A stretch of DNA of 64,000 nucleotides, from contig NC_088335.1 in assembly GCF_036884655.1 (NCBI RefSeq), positions 49,512,001-49,576,000 of the forward strand, written 5' to 3'. Every line of letters starts with the position of its first letter. Position 1 is the stretch's first letter. A program made the translations under genes and the position numbers. Of this stretch, positions 34,501-44,600 are shown piece after piece. Source of the DNA: Musa acuminata AAA Group. Its lineage: Eukaryota > Streptophyta > Magnoliopsida > Zingiberales > Musaceae. The notes beneath the pieces were generated by a model that did not search any database, was not told the DNA's origin, and saw only the letters and a program-made list of their open reading frames with translations.

Positions 34501-36114
34501 TGTATCCACTTTCCCCTGAATAGAAGGCTTACTAAAGACAGTTTCACCATCACTCACTGTATCATCTTTGTTAGCAGAACTTTCACCGGACTTACTATCT
34601 GCAACTTCATGATTCTCACTCAAATCATTTTTCCTCATATTTGATCCATCAAGCTTTCCGGTTGAAACATAGACCATCATAGTGTCCACACCGGAATAAC
34701 TCTGTATTAAATTTTCATTCATCTCTTCGTCATTTACTCCATGAGTTGATTTGGATGATTCATCTACTGTTTGAGAAGCAGGGGTACTTCCTTGGTTGAC
34801 ACTTTGATCAGAATCGGCATTTTCAGAAGTGCCAATGTCCACCTCGCTGATATCAGCTTTGTCTCCGCCCGTCCCTTCTTCAGCAGTATCAAACTCGTCT
34901 GTTGCTGTCTTTGACTCCAGTAACACATGGATGACCCGCCTAGCAGGTTTTCCCAATTTCTCGACCAAGCCTCCATCTTTCTCCGGAGCATCAGGGTCTA
35001 CTTGCTCCTCATTCCTATCCACATTTCCAGCGGCAGCAGTCCCATCCTCGACTGGGTTATCCTCAATGCTCAAAGTGGGAGCAACCCCAGCAATGCCAAT
35101 GTTCACCTCTTCCATCTCAGCTTTGCCTCCGTTTTTCTCTTCTTCGGCGGTATCAAACTTGTCGTTTGCTGTCTTTGACTCCAGTAGCACATCAATAACA
35201 GGCCTAGCAGATTCTCCCAATTTGTCGACCAAACTTCCATCTTTCTCCTGAGCACCAGGGTCTGCACGCTCCTCATCCCTATCCACATTGCCAGCTGCAG
35301 CAGTCTCATCCTCGACTGGGTTCCCTTCGATGCTCAAAGTGGGATTCTCCACAGTCTCCATCTCCTGTGCGGCAGGTATACAAATTGGGTAGACATTTTG
35401 ATCGGAAACTGCGGCAACGCCAATTTTCACGTCATCCGCAACATCAGGTTCGGCTCCATGTCTCTCTTCCTCAACCGCACCAATAGTAGGGGTAGCAGAC
35501 TCTCCCGATTCCTCGACCAAGCCCTCATCATTCTCCTCGTGAGCATCGTGGAGTCCGACCTCCTCGTCGCCATCGACAGAACCATCCTCGATTGGCTTCG
35601 TTTCGGTGCTTTGCGAAGTGGAATTCTCCGCCGACTCATTCACCACAGCCGACAAAACCTCACGATGTGAGGTCTCCTCTGTCCTAGGGATTTCACTTGA
35701 CAGCATTTCCACGGTCTCATGTTGGGAATTGCCTTGGACGGTGGCCAAAACCTGAGTCTCCGATGGGGGCTCACCTTTCTCCTCTCCTTCCATGAGTTCA
35801 CCATCATTCAATGATCCTGAAGCTTTAGCGGCATCCGAGAACCCATCGTCGTCCCCATATTCCAGCGCCTCCTGGAACGCCTCCTCGTCCGGGTCGTCGT
35901 CCGGAGTCTCCTGTGCTACAGGCATCGAGGAGGTGGTCGTCAAGGTGCCTCCGGCCGCGGCCGAGGCGGGGGACGAGCCGTCACTGCTCTCCTTTTCCGG
36001 TTCCACGGCGGCACGGGGATCCCCGTCCCCTCCTGTGTCTCCGTCGGGTTCGCTCCTCATCGGGGCTTCCTTGGCTTCCGACGAGACTGACGCGCCGCTC
36101 ACCTCGGACGCCAT
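31552..36114 (-). CDS. TOC159: TOC159-type chloroplast import receptor, copy 1
   Basis: Frame of 1520 residues from the ATG at 36114, the start shared with copy 2; the frame is open to 36357, but that extension reads through 5' UTR. The order is acidic A-domain (1 to about 860, Glu/Asp/Ser-rich), GTPase domain (about 870-1150), then membrane M-domain to the C-terminus. P-loop G-K-S-G-V-G-K-S lies at 890-897 and switch D-T-P-G at 937-940. The G4-like site reads A-H-A-A-S at 1009, where copy 2 has T-H-A-A-S. The A-domain holds an 88-residue direct repeat absent as a repeat from copy 2. TOC159 receptors sit in the outer plastid envelope with TOC75 and TOC33/34 and recognise transit peptides. The visible C-terminus may be intron read-through: a GTGAGT donor occurs after M-K-P-G in both copies. 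The paralogue class (159 versus 132/120) is uncertain. Confidence 0.93.
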   Translation of the reverse strand: MASEVSGASVSSEAKEAPMRSEPDGDTGGDGDPRAAVEPEKESSDGSSPASAAAGGTLTTTSSMPVAQETPDDDPDEEAFQEALEYGDDDGFSDAAKASGSLNDGELMEGEEKGEPPSETQVLATVQGNSQHETVEMLSSEIPRTEETSHREVLSAVVNESAENSTSQSTETKPIEDGSVDGDEEVGLHDAHEENDEGLVEESGESATPTIGAVEEERHGAEPDVADDVKIGVAAVSDQNVYPICIPAAQEMETVENPTLSIEGNPVEDETAAAGNVDRDEERADPGAQEKDGSLVDKLGESARPVIDVLLESKTANDKFDTAEEEKNGGKAEMEEVNIGIAGVAPTLSIEDNPVEDGTAAAGNVDRNEEQVDPDAPEKDGGLVEKLGKPARRVIHVLLESKTATDEFDTAEEGTGGDKADISEVDIGTSENADSDQSVNQGSTPASQTVDESSKSTHGVNDEEMNENLIQSYSGVDTMMVYVSTGKLDGSNMRKNDLSENHEVADSKSGESSANKDDTVSDGETVFSKPSIQGKVDTASDGETVSSERSVQEIVDEKLTNESNRTANRTEANNDEPVPELVPDGQNSISAPDRQSPFITAGESRNRVTEGDDFGASGVNEDALAQLPTSVTEPEPTPSKDLIDHVQDLDQEKAEDEDKNLVSDGPPRVAISTSSETAKQLMSEVEEGSSSVTPHSVSDDSKDVDGQIILDSDEELVTDEEDGRHAMIDSDALIALLKAASSSTDDGGISVTSQDANRIFLVDRPAGLGSSIPSLKPTLPRPARSNLLSPSELAVAAEPDDQMTKEQKQLHEKVELIRVKFLRLVHRLGHSPEDTVVAQVLYRLSLAEGIRSGRQTGQAYSLESAKKKALLLEQDGTEDLDFSCNILVLGKSGVGKSATVNSIFGEEKSPTSAFEPATTSVKEIVGTVEGVKIRVLDTPGLRASGMDQASSRRILASIKKYTKRCPPDIVLYVDRMDTLTRDQNDLPLLRTITSTLGSSIWFNAIVALAHAASAPPDGPSGSPLSYEVFVAQRSHAVQQSIRLAAGDMRLMNPVALVENHPSCRKNREGQKVLPNGLSWRSQMLLLCYSSKILSQANSLLKLQDPSPGKLFGLRLRPPPLPFLLSSLLQSRAHPKLPSDHHGDNEDSDIDLDDLSDADQGEEEEEYDQLPPFKPLRKSQIAKLTKEQRRSYFDEYDYRVKLLQKKQWKEELRRLKEMKNGQKVLKDDFGLADMVEDFDQDNAPATVPVPLPDMVLPPSFDCDAPTYRYRFLETTSQFLARPVLDTHGWDHDCGYDGVSLEESLAVAGRFPAVLSAQVTKDKKEFSIHLDSSVSAKHGENGSTLAGFDIQTVGKQLSYILRGETKFKMLKKNRTTGGISVTFLGETIATGLKFEDQLSLGKQVNLGACTGAVRAQGYTAYGANLEVRLRDKDYPISQALATLGLSLMSWHGDLALGANLQSQFSIGRNSKMAVRVGLNNKRTGQITVRMSTSEQLQLALVGIIPIAISIFRSMKPGESFQY
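34813..35340 (-). repeat. 264-bp direct repeat inside the TOC159 copy 1 A-domain
   Basis: Two head-to-tail units of 264 bases (88 codons), about 35340-35077 and 35076-34813. Each encodes P-T-L-S-I-E-x-N-P-V-E-D, then A-A-A-G-N-V-D-R, V-L-L-E-S-K-T-A and E-F/K-F-D-T-A-E-E. The frame is kept, so the repeat lengthens the disordered acidic domain without breaking the gene. Copy 2 has one unit. Confidence 0.88.
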
Positions 36115-36770
36115 CGGTAAGGAGGGGAGCGACGAGACGACCCGACCCGAAGGAGCGGAAAAGAAGGCAGAAAGAGTTCTACAAGCCGAGTGACGAGCGT
36201 CTAATGACCGAATGGGGTTGGGAAGTGATAAGGAGAGTGGGCGGCATGAGATCAGATAAGGCAGGGAGGCGAGCGTTCTGTTTTTGCTCTTTTCCTGAAC
36301 ATTTTTTTTTTCTCTATATGCAGAATAATGTAGTTTGGGCCATTGATGGCAGCCCAAAAGTAAATTTGGGCTTTCAATTTCCTCACCGTATGAAGTCGTA
36401 GGTTGGGTTATTTACGATGGTGTGTTGAGAACGCTCGGGTATCGGCCATCCAAACATCGTAAGGGATCTAACCAAAAGCACATTTACGACTCTAATCAAT
36501 TGAATCTGTTTGGACGGAGTAACTGCGATTTTGTTTGAATAAAAAAAATACGTTTGTTTGAAAAACAAAGATAAATTAATTATCTTTTATGTTCGTTTTG
36601 GTTGTCCCACTGATTTGTTTGTTGTGCCCTCATATCAATTTGCTAGGATCAGATCAGCATCTTCCATTAGGTGGTTTATTTATGCCTTGATGATTTGCTA
36701 CCATCAAATTACTTTGATTGATTGGTTGATCACTAAAATTTTCTAAATACAAAAATTATCTAACGCCTAT

Positions 36771-37529
36771 CGTAGCTGAAACTTTAATAAGAGTAGACAG
36801 ATGGCATTGTACGTGATTTTAATGATTACGAGTATGAAATCTCATCTCATTTCAGATGTAAACTTTTACCAAAAATAACATTTGAATCGATGCACTAAAC
36901 TAAGTCGGTCATCAAGAGGTAATACACCGTGCTCATCTTTCCCTCTCCGTCGCAGCCGTCGTCGCTGCTCTCTCGTTTTTTCCTTCGTCGCCCTCACATC
37001 ACATGCTCTCCAGGGAGGTGGGGACGATATAGGAGTAAGTCTCGTCATTTGATCTACTTGGTTCTAAACTACAATTTTTGTTGCTAATATCAATCCGTAC
37101 ATGGTGTGAGAATATGTATTAAACAAAAATAATAATACTTTTATTGCATGATTAATCACCGATCGAGATATCAACATGTTATGGCCATAGGGCATACCTG
37201 GGTGAGGTTCCTGCTGTAGTGTAGATCCAGCCGCCGGCCTTTAGCAGGTTTGATTAGGAAACTCATGGCGGAGCATTGATTGGATGGACGGTGACCTGCA
37301 TGACCTGCATCCTCGTACGGGGGTCAAAACCTGAGAGAGACGAAAGAAACGAGTTCATCATCGGAAGCAACAATATTTAAAGAGTTTTCCTGATTAACCA
37401 CTTGATCGATCAAGATCGATACAAATTTGCACGTTTGCTTATCTGCGTTATTCTTTCCGATGCACAGTCCTCCCACGGCCCAAAGAGCTCGCAGTAGCAT
37501 GTCGCCCTCATCACCATCTTCCCTCGCTC
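36771..37529. other. Spacer between the two TOC159 duplication units
   Basis: About 0.76 kb with no gene. The part at about 37045-37275 resembles the start of GCP4 intron 5 (about 52763-53090), sharing TGATCTACTTGG, GAGATATCAACAT and AGGTTCCTGCTGTAG in the same order. The remainder is AT-rich and unassigned. Confidence 0.5.
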
Positions 37530-39002
37530 CCTCGCCATGTCTTATGCTGGACCAGATTTTTTTTGTTTTGCTACAGGGATTTGGAACCTAATTCCATATC
37601 ATTAATCTCCTCTGTCCACGGTCACAGTAAGGATATTCATACGAGAGGGAGGGAATCAGTGTACATGCTAACAGATGATTAGAATGTCAAACCATTTATT
37701 TAAAACACATCCCTACGAGAAAATTTAAATTTATGGAGCAATTTTGATTGTGAAAAGGAGACTTGGTTAGAGCTAAGTCAAGGAGGTCATGAAGCCTGAA
37801 CATGAGTCATCCTTCTCATTGGACTGAATAGCAGTGTTCTATTCAAATCGACTACATGGTTCTATAACATCTCAAATTGTTCATCAAAATGGGTGTTGTG
37901 CATTATCCAAATATGTCAAAACATGCGCCAAAACAGACACAAATACCAGAATGACTAAACAACTCTTTTCGGATATAAATCTAAAATGTCCAGCACTTAT
38001 TCGGAAAAGAGAAAAGACACTGCCGAAATAAGAACTTGAAAAGTAGAGAGTTTTCCTCTTAGAATATAAAAAAAAGTACCAAGCTCCACCGGTTAGATGA
38101 TAACAGAGACCCAGGAATTCAACTCCACAGCTAGTCCAGACTGACATCTGAAAATATAATGAGGGAAGCATAATGAGAATACAAAATAAACAAAGATTTC
38201 TGAATTAGAGTCTCAACTTATTCTAATATAAAAAGAGTGCTTCGGAAAAATACACAATCAATCATAAGCCTCCAACACAAAACAGTCAGTTTTTTAACCA
38301 ACCAACACACTGTTGCTGTTAGCGAGCTACACGAAAAACTGAACTACCAAGCAAAGAAGGTTGGTTTAGGCTTCACGTCTCGGAAACAAACTGACCTGCT
38401 GATGAAATCATGAAATGAGAAATGTACAACACAACTTGTCCCATCAGTGCATAGAGATATTATCATGTTTGGCATTTACAATTAAATCTTCCAGACCACC
38501 AAGAACCCAAGAACACACAAATCAAATAAGACTACCAGCATATGATACCAAAAGAAAAATGATCAGATTGGATCTTGACAATGCATCTTACCAAAAGACA
38601 ACAGTAAGAAATTTATCAAAGAGAAGCCAAAACAAACCACACAATGAATGAGACGGAGGAGAAACATGTGCTATGGCCCAAGAGATTCTGACCTACCATT
38701 GCAATTTGCATAATGCTATTGCAAACAATGTTTTTTATTCGAATTCACTATTTTCATGGAAATTTGTGGTTGAACAATAGCCTTGAAAAGCATGACGATA
38801 ACTTGGCCTTTAAGTTGCAGCAGGGTCATCATGTGTGACCCATGTCAACCGGCACAGCAATGCTTGTTTACAAACGTCTATCTCATCTTGCCAAAAAGAA
38901 TGAGTATTTCCAATTTGACATGAAGTAAATTATGACAAGTTACGAAACTGGTTATTATCATGGAAATTTGCCACTGAGCTTGCGAGGAGTGTTTGTGCAC
39001 AA

Positions 39003-39902
39003 CAGTGATTGAAAAAGGCGCTCGAGCGCTCGCCTAGGCGCTCGGGCGAGGCGAGGCCCGAGCGCCTTGCTAATGTCCCAGGCGGCGCGCTTCAAACAGG
39101 TGCCGCCTGGGCGCTCGCCCGAGCCCAGGCGCTGGGCGCTCGCCCGAGCCCAGGCGCTGGGCGCTTCGGGCGAGCGCCTGGGTAAACCAAGTGACCGAAC
39201 CAGGATTTTAGGTCTGGTTCGGTCCTGGTTCGGTTGTTAGTTGGTTCAATCGAACCAACTAAACCGATATAACCCTTACCCAACCCTAACCCGCTGCCGC
39301 TCCCGATCCCGATCTCGCTGCTCGTCGCTCCTGCTCGCCGCTGTCGCTGCTCGCGCCTCCTGCGAGCCTTCTCGCTGCTCGCGACTCCCACGAGCCCTCC
39401 TGCTGCTCGCGCCTCCCGCGAGCCCTCCCGCTACTCGCGCCTCCCGCTCCCTTTCCCTTTCCCGCTGCCGCTGCCGTCGCCGCTTCCTCGTTTCTTCATC
39501 AGGCTCAGTATACAGTATACTCTTAATATTAAGTTTAATTTGAATTTTAAAATGATTAATTTTCAATACTATTAATAGATTAATAATATATTATTTTGAT
39601 TTTAATGTTGTTAATTTTTATTTATTTGAAATTATTGCTAGGTTTCAACATAAATGGCTTTGATGTAAAATTTTATTGTTTTGAATTTTCAAACTTTTTG
39701 TTAATGTGACATTGTGATTTTGTATTTTAGATTTTCTTAATTTAATGATATATTTTTATTTAAAATTTTAAATAATTATATTTATTAATTATATTATATA
39801 TTTTTATATTTTAGCGCTTCGCTTCGCTCGGGCGAGCGCCTAGCGCCTCGGGCGTTTTTGGACCTTGGCGCATTTTGGCGCCTAGCGCTTTTTAAATCAC
39901 TG
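39003..39902. mobile_element. hAT-like non-autonomous DNA transposon, copy A
   Basis: A 900-bp element with terminal inverted repeats: the left end CAGTGATTGAAAAAGG matches the reverse complement of the right end, CAGTGATTTAAAAAGCGC. An exact 8-bp target duplication GTGCACAA flanks it at 38995-39002 and 39903-39910. The 8-bp duplication and CA...TG termini fit the hAT superfamily. Subterminal regions are packed with GGCGCTCG/CGAGCGCC palindromic motifs. The middle has a CGCTGCT-type simple stretch followed by an AT-rich block. There is no transposase, so it would need one in trans. It lies downstream of TOC159 copy 2, possibly in its last intron. Confidence 0.85.
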
Positions 39903-41669
39903 GTGCACAAACATGCATCTGATCATCTCTTATCAGACAAACCTTTTCCAATCTGCAATAGAAGGAAGGCTTTTTTATGGCTAGATGCATTTTCCTCTCA
40001 TCTTATGAAGCACTAGAAAGATAGTCCATTATTAACAAAGGAAAACCCAAGTTGGATAAAAGAATATTTAAGCCCCTATCAATTAAAATTTCTTTAACTT
40101 TTCGTTCTCCGAATAGATTGTATCTATCATTCTAGTTTGCATAACATTTAGGTCCAAACTCAAAAAATTTTATTTGGTAACAAGTAGTTTTCATAAACTT
40201 TTAGAGATCATCAGAAATTTGTTTAAATTCTTTGCAAAGCTGTCTTCCTTGTGTCAACCTCTTAGCAGCCATTCTTGGTTGGCATGTTTTCCCTCCTTTT
40301 TATAAAAATAAGGTACAAAAATTTCCGAACTTCTTCCATCACTAAATCAAGGTGACTAGTTCAAAATATCACAATATACCTACATCTCCAACTTTCAAGA
40401 CCAACGTAAACCAAACAATTTTTTCCCTAAATCAGAGATGCCTATTATGAAAAAACTATAGATGATTTTCCATTGACAACACATATTGTTCCAACTATAT
40501 TTGGGAAGGCTACATGAATTTTTATCCACCATTAAACTCTGTGTAAGGAAATATCTTTAGTTAAATCAAAGCACATTCAAACCTTTTTTTGTTGTTTCTA
40601 TGAAAGTCTAACTATATCATCCTTTACCTCTCATCGCTGAAATCATCATAATTGACTCAACTCATCTTCCCACAACTTTGATGTCTTCTTTGGACATGTC
40701 ACAAAATAAAAAATTATATGTAAACCAAACGCCAAAGCAATTTTTAACCAAATTATTAACAGACTCCGCCTATCCATCCACCTTGGCCAAAATTGCAAAC
40801 GAATATTCTATTTATTTTAGCTGCTATCCCAGCAAACTTTAAATAATAAGATAAATAATGATGTACTCCAAGAAAGAACTCTACCAAACAATGTAAAAGA
40901 CAATGAATGCTTTTTATTATCCTAACTAAATAGCCTTATTAACAAAAAATGGAGATAAATTGAACATGTCAATAGCCAAACAAATTTCTTATGGAACTAT
41001 GCTTGCTGTAGTAAATATGGATCTGGATTCAACCAAATGTTAGTGGCAAAGATAATTTTCTTTGAAAGAAAATAAGCAGGTTATTGTAATCAGCAGGGTT
41101 CAGCTTAGAACTACATCGGTGTGCAAAGCAAAATACCAATTCTTTGATTTCATAGTGGACTGCTAGCAGCACTGATAGGACAGCTCAAGCTCATAACCAA
41201 CAATCTTCTATTTTCGAAGCAAACTGAGGTGAATGTGAGTAATTATTTTCCAGTTATAAACTGATAGCTATAAACGAAATAACTGATTTAAAAATCCTCA
41301 TTACACAAGAAAATAGCTAATGTTCACAGATTGATTACCAAAATCATTAATAATGGAAATAGTTCGCTTAAAATTCAAAGGTAAACTGACACATTCAGCA
41401 TCAGAACAGTCCAAAACAAGCTACCTCAGAGCACACAAGCATGAACGCCTTTAGCATTAGAACAAAAAAAAATAATGCACTTATCTTACATATGAACTAA
41501 ATTGAAAATGAACTATTCCTGCTTTTATTCAAACTTAGTTCTACAACCAAGTATCATAATCCTAAGAAATCATGGACCAAAATTAATTTGAGAACTGCAA
41601 ATATTAATAGATAGAACATAAAGAGGCTACAAAAGAAGTTATGCTGAAACTGGAGAGAGTTAAAGTGTC

Positions 41670-44600
41670 TTATTCCACTGATATTTTTAAGACAGTAAAC
41701 TCACCAGGCTTCATGCTCCGGAAGATAGAGATTGCAATGGGTATGATACCCACGAGTGCAAGTTGAAGTTGTTCAGAGGTGCTCGTCCTGACAGTGATCT
41801 GCCCAGTCCGCTTGTTGTTCAGCCCAACGCGAACTGCCATCTTTGAATTCCTCCCAATGGAGAATTGAGACTGCAGGTTTGCACCCAAAGCCAAATCACC
41901 ATGCCAACTCATCAAAGATAACCCCAAGGTGGCAAGGGCTTGGCTTATGGGATAATCCTTATCTCGGAGTCGCACCTCCAAATTGGCTCCATATGCAGTA
42001 TAACCTTGTGCTCGAACAGCACCAGTGCTTGCAACAAGATTCACTTGCTTCCCAATAGAAAGTTGGTCTTCAAGCTTTAATCCAGTAGCTATGGTTTCCC
42101 CCAAGAAAGTTACGGAGATCCCTCCAGTAGTCCTGTTCTTTTTCAATATCTTGGACTTGGTCTCACCCCGCAGAATGTAAGCAAGTTGCTTTCCAACAGC
42201 CTGGACATCAAAGCCAGCGAGAGTAGAACCATTTTCCCCATGCTTGGCCGAGACAGAGGAATCTAAATGGATGCTGAATTCCTTTTTGTCCTTAGTCACT
42301 TGAGCTGATAAGACAGCAGGAAATCGGCCAGCAACAGCGAGGCTCTCTTCAAGGCTTACCCCATCATAACCACAATCATGATCCCAACCATGCGTATCCA
42401 GTACTGGCCTAGCAAGAAACTGTGAGGTTGGCTCTAGAAAACGGTATCGATACGTTGGGGTATCACAGTCAAAAGAAGGTGGCAATACCATATCAGGCAA
42501 AGGGACAGGTATGGTTGCAGGGGAATTATCCTGATCAAAATCTTCAACCATATCAGCATGCCCAAAATCATCCTCAAACCCTTTCTGTCTATTCTTCATC
42601 TCTTTCAATCGTCTGAGCTCCTCCTTCCACTGTTTTTTTTGAAGAAGCTTAACTCGGTAATCATACTCATCAAAATATGCTCTTCTTTGCTCCTTGGTCA
42701 GCTTGGCAATTTGAGACTTCCTCAGGGGCTTAAATGGTGGAAGCTGATCATACTCATCTTCTTGTTCCCCTTGATCAGCATCTGATAAATCATCTAGGTC
42801 AATATCAGAATCTTCATTGTCACCATGTTGATCGGATTGAAGTTTTGGGTGTGCTCTGGACTGCAACAGAGAAGAAAGCAGGAAGGGAAGCGGTGGGGGA
42901 CGTAAACGGAGACCAAACAGTTTTCCAGGAGATGGATCTTGAAGCTTTAGAAGTGAATTAGCTTCAGATAATATCTTTGAAGAGTAACAGAGCAGCAGCA
43001 TCTGTGGCCTCCATGATAGACCATTAGGGAGCACTTTTTGTCCCTCTCTGTTCCTTCTACAAGATGGATGGTTCTCAACAAGAGCCACTGGATTCATCAG
43101 ACGCATGTCTCCAGCTGCTAGCCTTATGGACTGCTGAACAGCATGAGACCTTTGAGCCACAAACACCTCATAGCTCAAAGGGGAACCACTTGGTCCATCC
43201 GGAGGAGCAGATGCAGCATGTGTGAGAGCAACAATGGCGTTGAACCATATGGATGAACCCAAAGTGCTTGTAATTGTTCTTAGCAGAGGCAAATCATTCT
43301 GATCTCGGGTCAGTGTGTCCATTCGGTCCACATACAAAACAATGTCTGGAGGGCATCTCTTCGTGTATTTCTTTATAGATGCCAAGATTCTCCTACTTGA
43401 TGCTTGGTCCATTCCTGAAGCTCTAAGACCTGGAGTATCTAAAATGCGAATCTTAACCCCCTCAACGGTTCCTACAATCTCTTTGACAGAAGTTGTTTCT
43501 TGTTTGAATGCATTGGTTGGAGACTTCTCTTCACCAAATATAGAATTTATAGTTGCACTCTTGCCCACTCCGCTCTTTCCAAGGACTAGAATGTTACAGG
43601 AAAAATCCAAATCTGCATTTCCATCCTGTTCTAGCAGCAAAGCCTTCATTTTTGCACTCTCAAGACTATAAGCCCTGCCGGTTTGCCTTCCACTACGAAT
43701 ACCTTCAGCAAGACTCAGACGATATAGCACCTGGGCTACCACCGTGTCTTCAGGTGAATGGCCCAACCTATGAACAAGACGTAGAAACTTCACCCTAATA
43801 AGCTCAACTTTCTCATGCAACTTTTTTTGTTCCTCAGTCATCTGATTATCAGGCTCTGCTGCTACAGCCAGTTCAGAAGGACTAAGAAGGTTTGATCTTG
43901 CAGGACGAGGAGCAGGTTTCAGAGATGGAATTGAGGACCCCAAACCAGCTGGACGGTCGACCAAGAAGATTCTATTAGCATCTTGAGAAGTGACACTGAT
44001 ACCTCCATCAGCAGTGGAACTGCTTGCCGCTTTCAGAAGTGCAACCAATGCGTCAGAATCAATCATTTCATTTCCTCCGTCCTCCTCGTCAGTCATTAAC
44101 TCTTCATCTGAATCCAAAATAATCTGGCCATCTACATCCTTTGAGCCATCTAATGCTGAATGAGGGGTGACAGTAGAAGAGCCATCTTCTAATTCATTTA
44201 TCAGCTGTTTTGCAGTTTCTGAGCTCGCCAATATTGCCACCCTAGGTGGTCCATCAGAAACTAAGTTTTCGTCTTCATCCTCTGCCTTCTCCTGGTCAAG
44301 GCCTTGCACATGATCGGTCAAATCTTCACACGGTGTTGGTTCTGGTTCTGTCACTGAAGTTGGTAATCGAGCAGTTCCATCTTCATTGGCACCAGAAGCC
44401 CCAAACTCATCTCTTTCGGTCACCCTGTTTCTTGATTCCCCAGCTGTGATAGATGGAGATTGCCTATCTTGAACTGATATTGAATTTTCCCCTTCTGGAA
44501 CCAACTCAGGCACAGGCTCATCATTGTTTGCCTCAGATTCATTTGCAGCTTGCTCAGATTTTTTTGTTAGCGTCTCATCCACTGTCTCCTGGATAGAAGA

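Larger units (their letters stand above)
29150..36770. repeat. Tandem segmental duplication, unit 1
   Basis: This segment matches 37530-46385 in the same orientation. Near the left end both copies share GGATATT(G/C)ATACGAGAGGG followed by AATGTCAAA. In the middle both carry TOC159. At the right end both share ATCAATTG and TTGGTTGATCACTAA. Boundaries are approximate because they were placed by eye. Confidence 0.8.

Noticed and set aside
36115..36357. N-terminal extension of TOC159 copy 1 by 81 residues.
   Set aside because: Copy 2 has a stop in the corresponding place and starts at the same M-A-S-E codons, and the extension is Ser/Pro/Leu-rich UTR-like sequence.
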